Shown: positions 32,790 to 41,449, numbered from the stretch's first letter. The stretch is DNA of 50,623 bases from Conexibacter sp. (GCA_018263295.1 JADFCZ010000034.1:1-50623), one strand, 5' to 3'. Program-made: numbers and translations. Notes: a model not told the origin generated them from the sequence alone.

Positions 32790-34162
32790 GCGGTCACCTC
32801 CTCGCGCTTGGCGCCGGCGGAGCGGGCGAGGGCGATGCCGTCGCCGAGCACCTCGGCGAGGCGGTCGATCTGCTCGATCGTGCGCTGCTCGGTGATCGCG
32901 ACGAGCAGGCCGTTGCCGTACTCCTCGGCGAGCGGGACGCCGGCGGCGATCCCGGCGCTCGCGCAGTGGTCGAGGACGCGGCCGACGGGCGCGTCGAAGG
33001 TGATCGCGAACTCGCGGACGACCGGCTGGTCGTGCAGCAGCGAGACGCCGTCGACGGCGGCGAGGGTCTCGCGGGCGTAGTGGGTCCGGCGGACCAGCAG
33101 CTCGCCGAGCTCGACGAGCCCACGGCGGCCGAGCCAGCTCAGGTAGATCATCCCGCCGAGCGCATTCAGCGCCTGGGCGGTGCAGATGTTGTGGGTCGCC
33201 TTCTCCCGGCGGATGTGCTGCTCGCGGGTCTGCAGGGCGAGGACGAAGCCGCGGCGGCCGTCGACGTCGGTCGTCTCGCCGGCGATCCGGCCGGGCATCC
33301 GGCGGATCTGGGCCTCGGTCGCGCAGAAGAAGCCGAAGGACGGGCCGCCGTAGTCGAGCCGGTTGCCGAGCGGCTGGCCCTCGCCGACGGCGATGTCGAC
33401 GCCGGCGTCGCCAGGGGCCCGGAGGATGCCGAGCGCGATCGGATCGCAGGCGGCGATCAGCAGCGCTCCCGCGTCGTGGGCGACGGCGGCGATCGCCTCG
33501 AGGTCCTCGATGGCGCCGACGAAGTTGGGGTACTGGACGAAGACGGCGGCGGTCTCGGAGTCGACGGCCTCGGCGAGGGCGTCGAGATCGGTCAGCCCGT
33601 CGGCCAGCGGGACGGTCGCCACCTGCGCCGGGTAGCCGGCGCTGTAGGTGGCGAGGGTGTCGCGCGACTCCGGGTTGACGCCGCCGGAGACGACGAACCG
33701 GCGGCGCTTCGTGGCGCCGATCGCCAGGTACCCGGCGGCGGCGACCGTCGAGGGGCCCTCGTAGAGCCCCGCGCTGGAGAGCGGCAGGCCGGTCAGCTCC
33801 GTCATCGCCGTCTGGAACTCGAACATCGCCTGCAGCCCGCCCTGGGAGATCTCCGGCTGGTACGGCGTGTACGGCGTCAGGAACTCGGAGCGCGAGACGA
33901 TCGCGTCGACGATCGCCGGTGCGTAGTGGTCGTACATCCCGGCGCCGAGGAAGCAGATCTCGGACTCGGCATCGGCGTTGCGGGCGGCGAGATCGCGCAT
34001 CCGCTCGTAGACCTCGGCCTCGGTCAGGCCGTCGGGCAGATCGAGGTCGCGATCGAGGCGGACGCCCGCGGGCACGTCGAAGAGCTCCTCGACCGAGGAG
34101 ACCCCGATGGCCGCGAGCATCTCGCGACGCTCGTCGCCGGTGACGGAGGTGTAGCCGCTCAC
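32786..34162 (-). CDS. gcvPA: Glycine dehydrogenase (decarboxylating) subunit 1
   Basis: Partner of GcvPB. Diagnostic parts are FLGAGMYDHYAPAIVD near residue 70, TPYTPYQPEISQGGLQAMFEFQTAMTELTG at about 95-125, and ARREKATHNICTAQALNAL-like text in the C-terminal half (here IRREKATHNICTAQAL). Length is 458 residues. The GTG start at 34162 has TAACCT seven bases upstream and no ribosome binding site, so gcvPA-gcvPB appear to have their own leaderless promoter, separate from gcvT-gcvH. Two direct repeats lie 35-72 bases upstream of that -10. Confidence 0.96.
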   Translation of the reverse strand: MSGYTSVTGDERREMLAAIGVSSVEELFDVPAGVRLDRDLDLPDGLTEAEVYERMRDLAARNADAESEICFLGAGMYDHYAPAIVDAIVSRSEFLTPYTPYQPEISQGGLQAMFEFQTAMTELTGLPLSSAGLYEGPSTVAAAGYLAIGATKRRRFVVSGGVNPESRDTLATYSAGYPAQVATVPLADGLTDLDALAEAVDSETAAVFVQYPNFVGAIEDLEAIAAVAHDAGALLIAACDPIALGILRAPGDAGVDIAVGEGQPLGNRLDYGGPSFGFFCATEAQIRRMPGRIAGETTDVDGRRGFVLALQTREQHIRREKATHNICTAQALNALGGMIYLSWLGRRGLVELGELLVRRTHYARETLAAVDGVSLLHDQPVVREFAITFDAPVGRVLDHCASAGIAAGVPLAEEYGNGLLVAITEQRTIEQIDRLAEVLGDGIALARSAGAKREEVTA

Positions 34163-34169
34163 CGGCAGC

Positions 34170-34175
34170 AGGTTA
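34170..34175 (-). promoter_or_regulatory. -10-like element, leaderless promoter for gcvPA-gcvPB
   Basis: TAACCT on the minus strand lies 7 bases before the GTG at 34162. Confidence 0.5.
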
Positions 34176-34209
34176 GAGAACGGGGCGACCGGACCCGGGA
34201 AGCGGACAG

Positions 34210-34242
34210 CTCACAGGGTTTCAATCCCAACCTCACAGGGTT
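34210..34242. promoter_or_regulatory. Tandem 11-base direct repeat upstream of the gcvPA promoter
   Basis: CTCACAGGGTT occurs at 34210-34220 and 34232-34242, exactly 22 bases apart (two helical turns). Relative to the predicted start of transcription it covers about -45 to -80, a usual place for an activator. No glycine riboswitch is recognisable in this gap. Confidence 0.45.
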
Positions 34243-34265
34243 CCCGTCCAGTAGCACCCAACGGT

Positions 34266-34304
34266 CCGAGGAAAGCGGACGGCGAAGCCGGAGCATTTCC
34301 TCGG
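34266..34304 (-). terminator. Nested 39-base hairpin just after gcvH
   Basis: The outer stem CCGAGGAAA/TTTCCTCGG (9 base pairs) encloses an inner stem CGGC/GCCG. It begins 6 bases after the gcvH stop codon on the minus strand and has no U tract. Likely the end of the gcvT-gcvH transcript. Confidence 0.55.
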
Positions 34305-34310
34305 GGTGAT

Positions 34311-34703
34311 CTACTCAGCGATGAGCTCCCGGTAACCGTCCGCGTCAAGGAGCGCTTCGACCTCCGACGTATCCGTGAGCTTGACCTTCACCATCCAGCC
34401 CTGGCCGTAGGGGTCCGTGTTGATCAGCTCCGGGTTCGTGCCGGCCTCGTCGTTGACCTCGAGGATCTCGCCGCTGAGCGGGGCGATGACGTCGGAGACG
34501 GCCTTGACCGACTCGACCTCCGTGTAGGGCTCGTCCTTGGCGATCGTCGCGCCGACCTCCGGCGGATCGAAGAAGACGACGTCGCCGAGGGAGTCCTGGG
34601 CGTACCAGGTGATGCCGAAGGTCGCCTGATCGCCCTCGATCCGAGCCCAGTCGTGCTCGGGGTGGTAGCGCAGGTCCTCGGGGTAGCTCTCCTCGGTCGC
34701 CAT
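34311..34703 (-). CDS. gcvH: Glycine cleavage system H protein
   Basis: GcvH carries the aminomethyl group on a lipoyl-lysine. The lipoylation site is the Lys in EVESVKAVSDV (about residue 69), and the fold opens with HPEHDWARIEGDQATFGIT. Length is 130 residues, normal. AAAGGA precedes the ATG by 5 bases, so unlike its neighbours at operon heads it has a Shine-Dalgarno sequence, which fits an internal operon position after gcvT. Confidence 0.97.
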   Translation of the reverse strand: MATEESYPEDLRYHPEHDWARIEGDQATFGITWYAQDSLGDVVFFDPPEVGATIAKDEPYTEVESVKAVSDVIAPLSGEILEVNDEAGTNPELINTDPYGQGWMVKVKLTDTSEVEALLDADGYRELIAE

Positions 34704-34727
34704 GTCGTCCTTTCGTCGGTCTGTCGG

Positions 34728-35810
34728 TCAGTTGCCCGCGTAGAGCGGCTTGCTGCGGATCTCCGCCTCCCGGCGCCGGCCGCGGACGTCGATCGCGACC
34801 GCCGTGCCCGGCTCGGCCAGGTCGGAGCGAACGTATCCCATCCCGATGCCGATGCCCAGCGAGGGCGAGAACGTCCCGCTGGTCACCGTTCCGACCCGAT
34901 CCTCGCCGTCGAGGATCGGGTTGCCCTCCCGGGGGATCCCGCGGTCGGTGATCACGAACGCCGCCAGCCGCTCGGCGGTCCCCTCGGCGCGGGCGGCCGC
35001 GACCGCCTCGGAGCCGGCGAAGCCCGTCTCTTCCTTGCAGCACCACCCGAGCCCGGCCTCGATCGGATTGCGGTCGGGACCCATGTCGTTGCCGTGGAGG
35101 TGGAAGCAGACCTCGAGCCGGAGGGTGTCGCGGGCACCGAGCCCGCAGGGCGTCACTCCGGATGCGAGCAGCGCCCGCCAGAGCGCCGGGGCGTCCTCCG
35201 GCGCGACCATGATCTCGACCCCGTCCTCGCCGGTGTAGCCGGTGCCGCAGACCAGCGCCTCGGCGCCGGCGACCGCGAGCGTCGCGGTCCGCATCCGGGG
35301 CGGCAGATCGGAGGAGGCGAGGCCGGCGACCGCGGCGCGGGCCTCGGGGCCCTGGACGGCGAGCATCGCGAAGTCGGGAGCGAGGTCGACCACCTCGACG
35401 TCGAAGCCGACGGCCAGCTCGCGGAAGCGCGCGAGGTCGGTCTCGTGGTTGGCCGCGTTCGAGACCGTGAGGTAGTCGGCGATCCAGCCCTCGAGCTCGT
35501 AGCTGAAGAGGTCGTCCACGATGCCGCCGTCGTCGGCGCAGAGGCACGAGTACTGAGCACCGCCGGGCGCGAGCTTGTCGACGTCGTTGCTGACGACGTG
35601 CTGGAGGAAGGCCGCGGCGTCGGGGCCGCGGGTGCCGATCTGGCCCATGTGCGAGACGTCGAACATGCCGGCGCGCTCGCGGACGGCCGCGTGCTCGGCG
35701 GCGACGCCCTCGTACTGCACCGGCATCTCCCAGCCGGCGAACGGGACCAGCCGCCCGCCGGCGGCGACGTGCTCGTCGTAGAGAGGGGTCCGGCGGAGCT
35801 CGGCGGTCAC
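34728..35810 (-). CDS. gcvT: Glycine cleavage system T protein (aminomethyltransferase)
   Basis: GcvT moves the aminomethyl carbon from GcvH to tetrahydrofolate and releases ammonia. The N-terminal folate-binding part starts [26 protein letters not shown], with [10 protein letters not shown] containing the catalytic-region Asp and the conserved loop. [10 protein letters not shown] and [11 protein letters not shown] follow, and [17 protein letters not shown] is in the C-terminal barrel. Length is 360 residues. The GTG start has TAGCCT seven bases upstream. Head of gcvT-gcvH, divergent from the esterase gene. Confidence 0.96.
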   Translation of the reverse strand: MTAELRRTPLYDEHVAAGGRLVPFAGWEMPVQYEGVAAEHAAVRERAGMFDVSHMGQIGTRGPDAAAFLQHVVSNDVDKLAPGGAQYSCLCADDGGIVDDLFSYELEGWIADYLTVSNAANHETDLARFRELAVGFDVEVVDLAPDFAMLAVQGPEARAAVAGLASSDLPPRMRTATLAVAGAEALVCGTGYTGEDGVEIMVAPEDAPALWRALLASGVTPCGLGARDTLRLEVCFHLHGNDMGPDRNPIEAGLGWCCKEETGFAGSEAVAAARAEGTAERLAAFVITDRGIPREGNPILDGEDRVGTVTSGTFSPSLGIGIGMGYVRSDLAEPGTAVAIDVRGRRREAEIRSKPLYAGN

Positions 35811-35817
35811 GCGGGGC

Positions 35818-35823
35818 AGGCTA
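35818..35823 (-). promoter_or_regulatory. -10-like element, leaderless promoter for gcvT-gcvH
   Basis: TAGCCT on the minus strand lies 7 bases before the GTG at 35810. Confidence 0.5.
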
Positions 35824-35878
35824 GCGCGGGCGCCGGAGCCGCCGCAGGTGCCACCGCGGCGCCGGCGTCGGGGCTGGC

Positions 35879-35884
35879 TAAGGT
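35879..35884 (+). promoter_or_regulatory. -10-like element, leaderless promoter for the esterase gene
   Basis: TAAGGT lies 6 bases before the ATG at 35891. It pairs divergently with the gcvT element within 80 bases. Confidence 0.5.
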
Positions 35885-35890
35885 GCGCCC

Positions 35891-36961
35891 ATGCGTCTGA
35901 TCCACGAGAACCCGGCCCCCGACGAAGAGCTCGGACGACCCTGGAGCCGGCCCCTGGCAGGGACCCTCGACCGGCTGGTGGTCGAGTCCGACATCCTGGC
36001 GGGCAACCCGCTCGGAGACCCGGCCCGCAGGCCGCTCTACGTGCATCGGCCGCCGGGAGTCGAGCTCGATCACCCGCGGCCGCTGCCGGCGGTCTACGTG
36101 ATCCAGGGCTACACCGGCCAGCTCGACATGTGGACGGGCCGGAATGCCTTCGAGCCGACCTTCATCGAGCGGATGGACGCGATGCTCGCGACCGAGGAGT
36201 GCCCGGACGCGATCGTCGTCATGGTCGACTGCTGGACCTCCTACGGCGGCTCGCAGTTCCTCGACTCGACCGGGACCGGCGACTACCAGTCGTACCTCTG
36301 CGACGAGGTGGTGCCGTTCATCGACGAGCGCTACCCGACCGCCGCCGACCGCGACCATCGCGGCATCAACGGCAAGTCGTCGGGCGGGTACGGGTCGATG
36401 ATCGTCCCGATGATGCGGCCCGACGTCTTCTCGGCGCTCGCCTCACACGCCGGCGATGCCCTGTTCGAGCTCTCGATGCCGCCGAGCATCGCGGCGACGA
36501 TCCGCACGCTGCGTGACCGCTACGAGTCCTCCTACGACGTCTTCTTCGAGCACCTGCCCGAGGCCGACCCGTTCGACTTCGGCCACCACGGCGGGCCGCT
36601 CGAGATGTACGGCTACGCGGCCTGCTACTCGCCCGATCCCGACCGCCCCGGCAAGGCGCTGCTTCCCTTCGACCCGGTCAGCGGCCGGATGATCGACGAC
36701 GTCTGGGCACTCTGGCTCGACCACGACCCGGTGGTCATGGCGCCGAAGCACGCCGACGCGCTCCGGTCGATGCGGCACGTCTACCTCGACGCCGGCAAGG
36801 GCGACGAGTACTTCCTCGACCTCGGTGCTCAGGCCTTCTCGGCCCAGCTCGACAAGCTCGGCGTCGAGCACACGCTCGAGCTATTCGACGGCAAGCACGG
36901 CGGCATCACCTACCGCTACCCGCACGCGATCCGCGAGCTGATCGTGGCGCTGGAGGACTAG
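35891..36961 (+). CDS. Alpha/beta-hydrolase esterase, esterase D/enterochelin esterase-like
   Basis: 356 residues with an alpha/beta-hydrolase core. The nucleophile Ser lies in HRGINGKSSGGYGSM (about residue 165). A likely acid lies in YLDAGKGDEYFLDLGA, and the His in ELFDGKHGGITYRY near residue 335. No signal peptide is seen, so it is probably cytosolic. This family cleaves varied esters, from formylglutathione to siderophore esters and mycolates, so the substrate cannot be named. Single gene, divergent from gcvT and convergent with ftsZ. Confidence 0.82.
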   Translation: MRLIHENPAPDEELGRPWSRPLAGTLDRLVVESDILAGNPLGDPARRPLYVHRPPGVELDHPRPLPAVYVIQGYTGQLDMWTGRNAFEPTFIERMDAMLATEECPDAIVVMVDCWTSYGGSQFLDSTGTGDYQSYLCDEVVPFIDERYPTAADRDHRGINGKSSGGYGSMIVPMMRPDVFSALASHAGDALFELSMPPSIAATIRTLRDRYESSYDVFFEHLPEADPFDFGHHGGPLEMYGYAACYSPDPDRPGKALLPFDPVSGRMIDDVWALWLDHDPVVMAPKHADALRSMRHVYLDAGKGDEYFLDLGAQAFSAQLDKLGVEHTLELFDGKHGGITYRYPHAIRELIVALED

Positions 36962-36981
36962 CGAGGCGGCGGTGGCCGCAT

Positions 36982-37021
36982 TGGGCGTGATCGGGACCGG
37001 ATATGGGCCGAATCACGCCCA
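36982..37021. terminator. Inverted repeat between the esterase gene and ftsZ, candidate bidirectional terminator
   Basis: The arms TGGGCGTGAT and ATCACGCCCA (10 perfect base pairs) are separated by 20 bases. It lies 21 bases after the esterase stop and 63 bases after the ftsZ stop codon on the other strand. No T tract. Confidence 0.5.
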
Positions 37022-37083
37022 GTGCATGGGTAAGTGCGCGCCCGCCCCGGCGCTTGAGGCCGGAGACGCCGCGAAGCAGTGGA

Positions 37084-38166
37084 CTAGTCCCGCAGGAACG
37101 GAGGAATGTCGATGTCGTCGTCGCTCACCTCGAGCGAACGGATCTCGCGATCGGTCGGGGGCTGGACGCCGCGCTTGCGACTCCGGCGCCGGACCTCGGC
37201 GGGACGGCGGGCGAGCATCTCGAAGCCCTCGAAGCCGGTTGCGATGACGGTCACCCTGAGCTCGTCGCCCATCGTGTTGTCGACGACGGCGCCGAAGATG
37301 ATGTTCGCGCCCTTGTCGGCGGTCGCGGCGACGACCTCGGCGGCCTCGTTGACCTCGAAGAGGCCCATGTCCTCGCCGCCGGTGATGTTGAGGAGCATGC
37401 CGGTGGCGCCGTCGATCGCCGATTCGAGCAGCGGCGAGGAGATCGCCTCCTTCGCGGCGTCGACCGCGCGGGTCTCACCGGCGGAGGTGCCGATGCCCAT
37501 CAGGGCGGAGCCGGCGTCGGTCATGATCGCCCGGACGTCGGCGAAGTCGAGGTTGATGAGGCCGGGCACGGTGATCAGGTCGGTGATGCCCTGGACGCCC
37601 TGGCGAAGGATGTCGTCGGCCTTGCGGAAGGCCTCGCTGATCGGCTCCCGGCGCTCGACGATGTTGAGCAGCTTCTCGTTCGGGACGATGATCAGCGTGT
37701 CGACTTCGTTGCGGAGCTTCTCGATGCCGTCGAGGGCCTGCTGCATGCGCTTGGCGCCCTCGAACTCGAACGGCTTGGTGACGACGCCGACCGTCAGCGC
37801 GCCGATCTCCTGCTTGGCGATCTCGGCGATGACCGGCGCCGCACCGGTCCCGGTGCCGCCGCCCTCTCCGGCGGTGACGAAGACCATGTCGGCGCCCTTC
37901 AGCGCCTCCTTGATGTCGTCGCGGCTCTCGGCCGCGGCTCCGGCTCCGACCTCGGGCTGACCGCCGGCGCCGAGGCCGCGGGTGAGCTCCTGGCCGATGG
38001 CGAGCTTGACGTCCGCGTCGCTGGAGCGGAGCGCCTGCGCGTCGGTGTTGACGGCGAGGAACTCGACCCCCTTGAGGCCGGCGTCGACCATCCGCGACAC
38101 CGCGTTGGTGCCGCCGCCGCCTGCGCCGACGACCTTGATCACCGCCAGGTAACTGGAAGCCTCCAT
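37084..38166 (-). CDS. ftsZ: Cell division protein FtsZ
   Basis: FtsZ is the tubulin-like GTPase that forms the division ring. GTP-binding [10 protein letters not shown] is at residues 14-23, the tubulin signature [10 protein letters not shown] near 103-112, and the T7 loop [11 protein letters not shown] with the catalytic Asp near 210. The C-terminal interaction peptide [11 protein letters not shown] is at the very end. At 360 residues it is shorter than common actinobacterial FtsZ proteins because the linker between core and tail is only about 25 residues and is Arg-rich. A promoter with TTGACA about 110 bases upstream gives an 80-base leader. Last gene of the division cluster. Confidence 0.98.
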   Translation of the reverse strand: MEASSYLAVIKVVGAGGGGTNAVSRMVDAGLKGVEFLAVNTDAQALRSSDADVKLAIGQELTRGLGAGGQPEVGAGAAAESRDDIKEALKGADMVFVTAGEGGGTGTGAAPVIAEIAKQEIGALTVGVVTKPFEFEGAKRMQQALDGIEKLRNEVDTLIIVPNEKLLNIVERREPISEAFRKADDILRQGVQGITDLITVPGLINLDFADVRAIMTDAGSALMGIGTSAGETRAVDAAKEAISSPLLESAIDGATGMLLNITGGEDMGLFEVNEAAEVVAATADKGANIIFGAVVDNTMGDELRVTVIATGFEGFEMLARRPAEVRRRSRKRGVQPPTDREIRSLEVSDDDIDIPPFLRD

Positions 38167-38220
38167 CTGAGCTTCACTCGCCTTTCTCTGTTCCGTCCGG
38201 AGCTTGAGTGATAGTTGAGC

Positions 38221-38245
38221 GTTTGCGTGTCCCCAGGGCGCAAAC
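38221..38245 (-). promoter_or_regulatory. Inverted repeat at the predicted 5' end of the ftsZ message
   Basis: The arms GTTTGCG and CGCAAAC are separated by 11 bases. It lies directly at the transcription start predicted from the promoter at 38253-38281, so the RNA would begin with a stem-loop. Confidence 0.5.
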
Positions 38246-38252
38246 TGCAGCC

Positions 38253-38281
38253 AAAGTAAGTGACAACCCGGTGGCTGTCAA
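38253..38281 (-). promoter_or_regulatory. Promoter of ftsZ
   Basis: On the minus strand TTGACA (38276-38281), 17 bases, TACTTT (38253-38258). It is the best consensus promoter I see in the window. The predicted start is near 38246, about 80 bases before the ATG. A TGACA/TGTCA dyad overlaps the -35 and spacer. Confidence 0.7.
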
Positions 38282-38310
38282 CGTCACCCTAGAGCCTCTG
38301 CAAGATCCCT

Positions 38311-38331
38311 GTCTCAACCACTGGTTGAGAC
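38311..38331. promoter_or_regulatory. Perfect 10-base-arm palindrome between ftsQ and ftsZ
   Basis: GTCTCAACCA, one base, TGGTTGAGAC. On the + strand it is followed by TTTTC, like an intrinsic terminator pointing toward ftsQ. On the minus strand (the coding direction) there is no T tract. It is either an operator about 65-85 bases upstream of the ftsZ start of transcription, or a terminator. Confidence 0.55.
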
Positions 38332-38370
38332 TTTTCGATCCCTCAGGCGGGAGTCGAGGGTGGCAGCAAG

Positions 38371-39108
38371 CTACCCGACCACGGGTCGGGACGGTACCGA
38401 GAGGTCGATGTAGGTGGCGCTGGTGAGCTTCGGATCGGCGAGCACCGTCGCCGCCGCCTGCCACTTCTGATCGGCGCTGCCGGGGGCCCCGAACCGGAGC
38501 TCGATGCCGCCGTTGAGCTCGGCGACGACGCCGTGGCGGTCGTCCACCGACGCCTGCACCACCTGCTCCTGCAGCGGGCTCGGAACCGCGCCGAGGACGC
38601 GTGCCGCCGCCAGCTCCTCGCCGGCAGCGCGATCTCCCGTCGCGTCGCCGCCGGCGATCTCGGGGATGCCTTCGGGGTGCTCGGCCCCGGTCGCGAGGAC
38701 GGTCCCGTCGGCGGCCAGGAGCGTCCCGCCGTCCGCGTCGACCCATCCCGCCGGGGTCCGGCTCTCGACGTCGATCGTGACGCCGTGGGGGAAGTCGGTG
38801 TCGATCTTCAGCGCCACGACCGACGGGTCGTCGGCCACCGCCTCCTCGATCGCGCCGCGGTCGAGGTGCAGCGTGCTGAGGCCGGTTGCGGCCGCGGTCA
38901 GCTGTTCCTCGACCCCGGGCGCGACGTTGGCGCCGGTCACCTTCACATCCTCGATCGCGACCACCGAGGAGTCGCGGAACCAGAACATGTAGGCCGCGGC
39001 GAGCGCCGCGAGGACGATCGCCGCGACGATCAGCCGGTTGCGCAGCCGCGGCCAGGCCGGCAGCGAAACGGAGGGCCTGCGGGCCAGGCGCGAGGCGCGG
39101 GCCGCCAT
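38371..39108 (-). CDS. ftsQ: Cell division protein FtsQ
   Basis: FtsQ is the bitopic divisome protein. The short cytoplasmic Arg-rich N-terminus (about 24 residues) is followed by one membrane helix (LIVAAIVLAALAAAYMFWF) and then the extracytoplasmic POTRA domain starting VVAIEDVKVTGANV. The beta domain extends to the end. Length is 245 residues. Its ATG overlaps the murB stop codon (TGATG). No ftsA follows, which fits an actinobacterium. Confidence 0.93.
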   Translation of the reverse strand: MAARASRLARRPSVSLPAWPRLRNRLIVAAIVLAALAAAYMFWFRDSSVVAIEDVKVTGANVAPGVEEQLTAAATGLSTLHLDRGAIEEAVADDPSVVALKIDTDFPHGVTIDVESRTPAGWVDADGGTLLAADGTVLATGAEHPEGIPEIAGGDATGDRAAGEELAAARVLGAVPSPLQEQVVQASVDDRHGVVAELNGGIELRFGAPGSADQKWQAAATVLADPKLTSATYIDLSVPSRPVVG

Positions 39109-40031
39109 CAGCCCTCACCCCCCAGATCCCAATCCGCGGGCCACTCGACCTCGCCGAGGACCTGTACCTCGGGCTCGAGGACGACGCCGGTCAGCTCGTG
39201 GACGCGCCGGCGCCCCTCCGCCATCAGCGCGAGGATGTCGGCGGTCGTGGCGGAGCCGCCGTTGTCGACGAAGTTCGCGTGCTTGTCGGAGAAGGAGGCG
39301 CCGCCGACGCGGAGGCCGCGACAGCCGGCCGCATCGAGGAGCTGCCCCGACGAGCGTCCCTCGGCCCGAGGGTCGTCCGGGTTCTTGAACGTCGAGCCGA
39401 AGGTCTTGATGCCGGACGGCTGCGCCTCACGCCGCTTCGAGCGCATCCCGGCGAGCGTCGACTTCACCGTCTCCGGGTCCGACTGCTCGAGCGAGAACTG
39501 CGCCCGCGCCACGACCTCGCCGTCGCGAAGGTTCGAGTGCCGGTAGGAGAAGCCGAGCTCCTCGGGCGTCCGCCGCCCGCAGCCGGACGCCGTGCAGACG
39601 TCCACCCAGTCCAGGGTTCGCGCCAGCTCCCCGCCGTAGGCGTTGGCGTTCATCCGCACCGCCCCGCCGACGGTCCCGGGGATGTTGACGCCGAACTCCA
39701 GCCCGGTGAGGCCCCAGTTGGCCGACTTCGCGGCGGCCGAGGGCAGGCGGACGCCGGCTCCGCAGAGGAGCCGATCGCCGTCGCGCTCGATCCGCGCGAG
39801 GTCACCGTCGAGCTTGAGCACGAGGCCTCTAAATCCATCGTCCGATACGAGCAGGTTCGATCCCGAGCCGACCACTCCTACCGCGGCCCCCTCCCGTTCC
39901 GCGTAGGCGAGCAGCTCGACCAGGCGATCGACGCTGCCCGCACGGGCGAACATGTCGGCCCGCCCGCCGACCCTCACCGTCGTCAGCCGCGCCAGGTCGA
40001 AGTCGCGCTCGACGTCCACGGGGACGCTCAT
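39108..40031 (-). CDS. murB: UDP-N-acetylenolpyruvoylglucosamine reductase
   Basis: MurB reduces the enolpyruvyl group to make UDP-MurNAc. FAD-binding GSGSNLLVSDDGF is at about residues 55-67. GLEFGVNIPGTVGGAVRMNANAYGGE follows, then YRHSNLRDG and the active-site region GSTFKNPDDPRA with the catalytic Ser/Thr, and SDKHANFVDN. It reads as a type II (B. subtilis-like) enzyme. Length is 307 residues. The ATG at 40031 overlaps the murC stop by four bases (ATGA); longer upstream frames lie inside murC. Confidence 0.96.
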   Translation of the reverse strand: MSVPVDVERDFDLARLTTVRVGGRADMFARAGSVDRLVELLAYAEREGAAVGVVGSGSNLLVSDDGFRGLVLKLDGDLARIERDGDRLLCGAGVRLPSAAAKSANWGLTGLEFGVNIPGTVGGAVRMNANAYGGELARTLDWVDVCTASGCGRRTPEELGFSYRHSNLRDGEVVARAQFSLEQSDPETVKSTLAGMRSKRREAQPSGIKTFGSTFKNPDDPRAEGRSSGQLLDAAGCRGLRVGGASFSDKHANFVDNGGSATTADILALMAEGRRRVHELTGVVLEPEVQVLGEVEWPADWDLGGEG

Positions 40032-41449
40032 CGCTCCCCCTCCACGAGCCGGTCGCCGAGCCTGAAGACGTCGCCCGCCCCGATCGTGACGAGCAGATCG
40101 CCCTCGCCGAGCCGCGGTCCGAGGAAGCGGGCCGCGCTCTCGACGTCGACGAGCCACTCGACCCGGCGGCCGGGAGCGGCGTCGGCCGCGGCGTCGGCGA
40201 CGTCGAGGCCGCTGACGCCCGCGAGCGGGCCGACCGGCTCCTCGCGCGCGGCGTAGACGTCGAGGACGGCGATCTCGTCGGCCGCGGTGAGCGCCCGTCC
40301 GAACCTGGAAGCCAGCGCCTTCGTCCGCGAGTAGAGGTGCGGCTGGAAGACGGCGATCAGGCGCCGGTGCGGGAGCTCGCGGAGCGCCGCGAGCGACGCT
40401 GCGACCTCCGTCGGGTGATGGGCGTAGTCGTCGTAGATCACCGCGCCCGACCTCGATCCCTTGCGCTCCAGCCTCCGCGCCATGCCGGGGAACGACTCGA
40501 GCGCGGCGATCAGGTCGTCGAGGCGAGGCAGGCGCTCGTCGCGGTCGAGCGCGCACGCCATCGCCGCGATCGCCGCGGTCGCGTTCGCGACGTTGTGGCG
40601 CCCGGGAACCGAGAGCCGCACCTCGCGCTCGCCGAGCTCCGCGGAGACGATCCGGAACCGGCAGCCGCCCGCGACCGGCTCGACGTCGGTCGCCAGGACC
40701 GCGGCCGCCGGCCCGGGCCCGCGGCCCGGCGGCGGGGCGACGGCGAAGCCGAGGATCCGGCCGGCGCCGTCGAGCGCGGCCAGGCGCCCTTCGGCGGGCC
40801 GGACGAGCGCGGCCGCCGGACCGGCGAAGCGGGCGAACGCATCGACGAGCTCGCTTTCCCCGCCCCAGTGCGAGTGGTGGTCGAGCTCGACGTTGGTGAC
40901 GACGGCCACCTCCGGCCGGAGCTTGAGGAAGCTCCCGTCGCTCTCGTCCGCCTCGGCGACGATCCACTCCGAAGCGCCCCAGTCGGCGTTCGCGGGCGCT
41001 CCCCCGGGCCCGGCGCCGGGCAGCTCCCCGCCGAGCAGGTAGGCGGGGTCGGCGCCGGCCGTCGCGAGCGCGTGGGCGATCATCCCCGCGGTCGTCGTCT
41101 TGCCGTGCGCGCCGGCGACGGCGATCAGGCGCTTGTCGCCGCAGACCCGCGCAAGCAGGTCGCTGCGGTGGATCACGGCCTGGCCGCGCTCGCGGGCGCG
41201 GACGAGCTCGACGTTGTCCTCGGGAATGGCGGTCGAGACGACCACCTCGGCGTCGGCCGGCACGGCGTCGGCGTCGTGGCCGACCACCGGCTCGATCCCG
41301 GCAACGCGAAGCCGCTCGAGATAGGCGGACTCGGCGCGGTCTGAACCGGTCACCCGATGCCCGAGGCGGTGGCAGACGAGCGCGAGGCCGCTCATCCCGG
41401 CGCCGCCGATCGCGATGAAGTGGAGCGGCTGCCGGTCCTCCGCGCTCAT
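40028..41449 (-). CDS. murC: UDP-N-acetylmuramate--L-alanine ligase
   Basis: MurC adds the first amino acid, L-alanine, to UDP-MurNAc using ATP. HFIAIGGAGMSGLALV is at residues 10-25, the ATP loop AGAHGKTTTAGM near 114-125, the ligase-family Glu-rich EADESDGSFL, and NVELDHHSHWG. Length is 473 residues. The stop overlaps murB and the ATG at 41449 overlaps the murG stop (ATGA). Cytosolic. Confidence 0.97.
   Translation of the reverse strand: MSAEDRQPLHFIAIGGAGMSGLALVCHRLGHRVTGSDRAESAYLERLRVAGIEPVVGHDADAVPADAEVVVSTAIPEDNVELVRARERGQAVIHRSDLLARVCGDKRLIAVAGAHGKTTTAGMIAHALATAGADPAYLLGGELPGAGPGGAPANADWGASEWIVAEADESDGSFLKLRPEVAVVTNVELDHHSHWGGESELVDAFARFAGPAAALVRPAEGRLAALDGAGRILGFAVAPPPGRGPGPAAAVLATDVEPVAGGCRFRIVSAELGEREVRLSVPGRHNVANATAAIAAMACALDRDERLPRLDDLIAALESFPGMARRLERKGSRSGAVIYDDYAHHPTEVAASLAALRELPHRRLIAVFQPHLYSRTKALASRFGRALTAADEIAVLDVYAAREEPVGPLAGVSGLDVADAAADAAPGRRVEWLVDVESAARFLGPRLGEGDLLVTIGAGDVFRLGDRLVEGER

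Noticed and set aside
33919-34162. Arg-rich + strand frames opposite gcvPA and several similar Arg-rich frames elsewhere
   Set aside because: Shadow translations of conserved genes, without their own start signals or motifs.
34205-34245. Sequence resembling a CRISPR repeat (GGGTTTCAATCCC next to repeated CTCACAGGG)
   Set aside because: Only two short direct repeats 22 bases apart, no repeat-spacer array and no cas genes.
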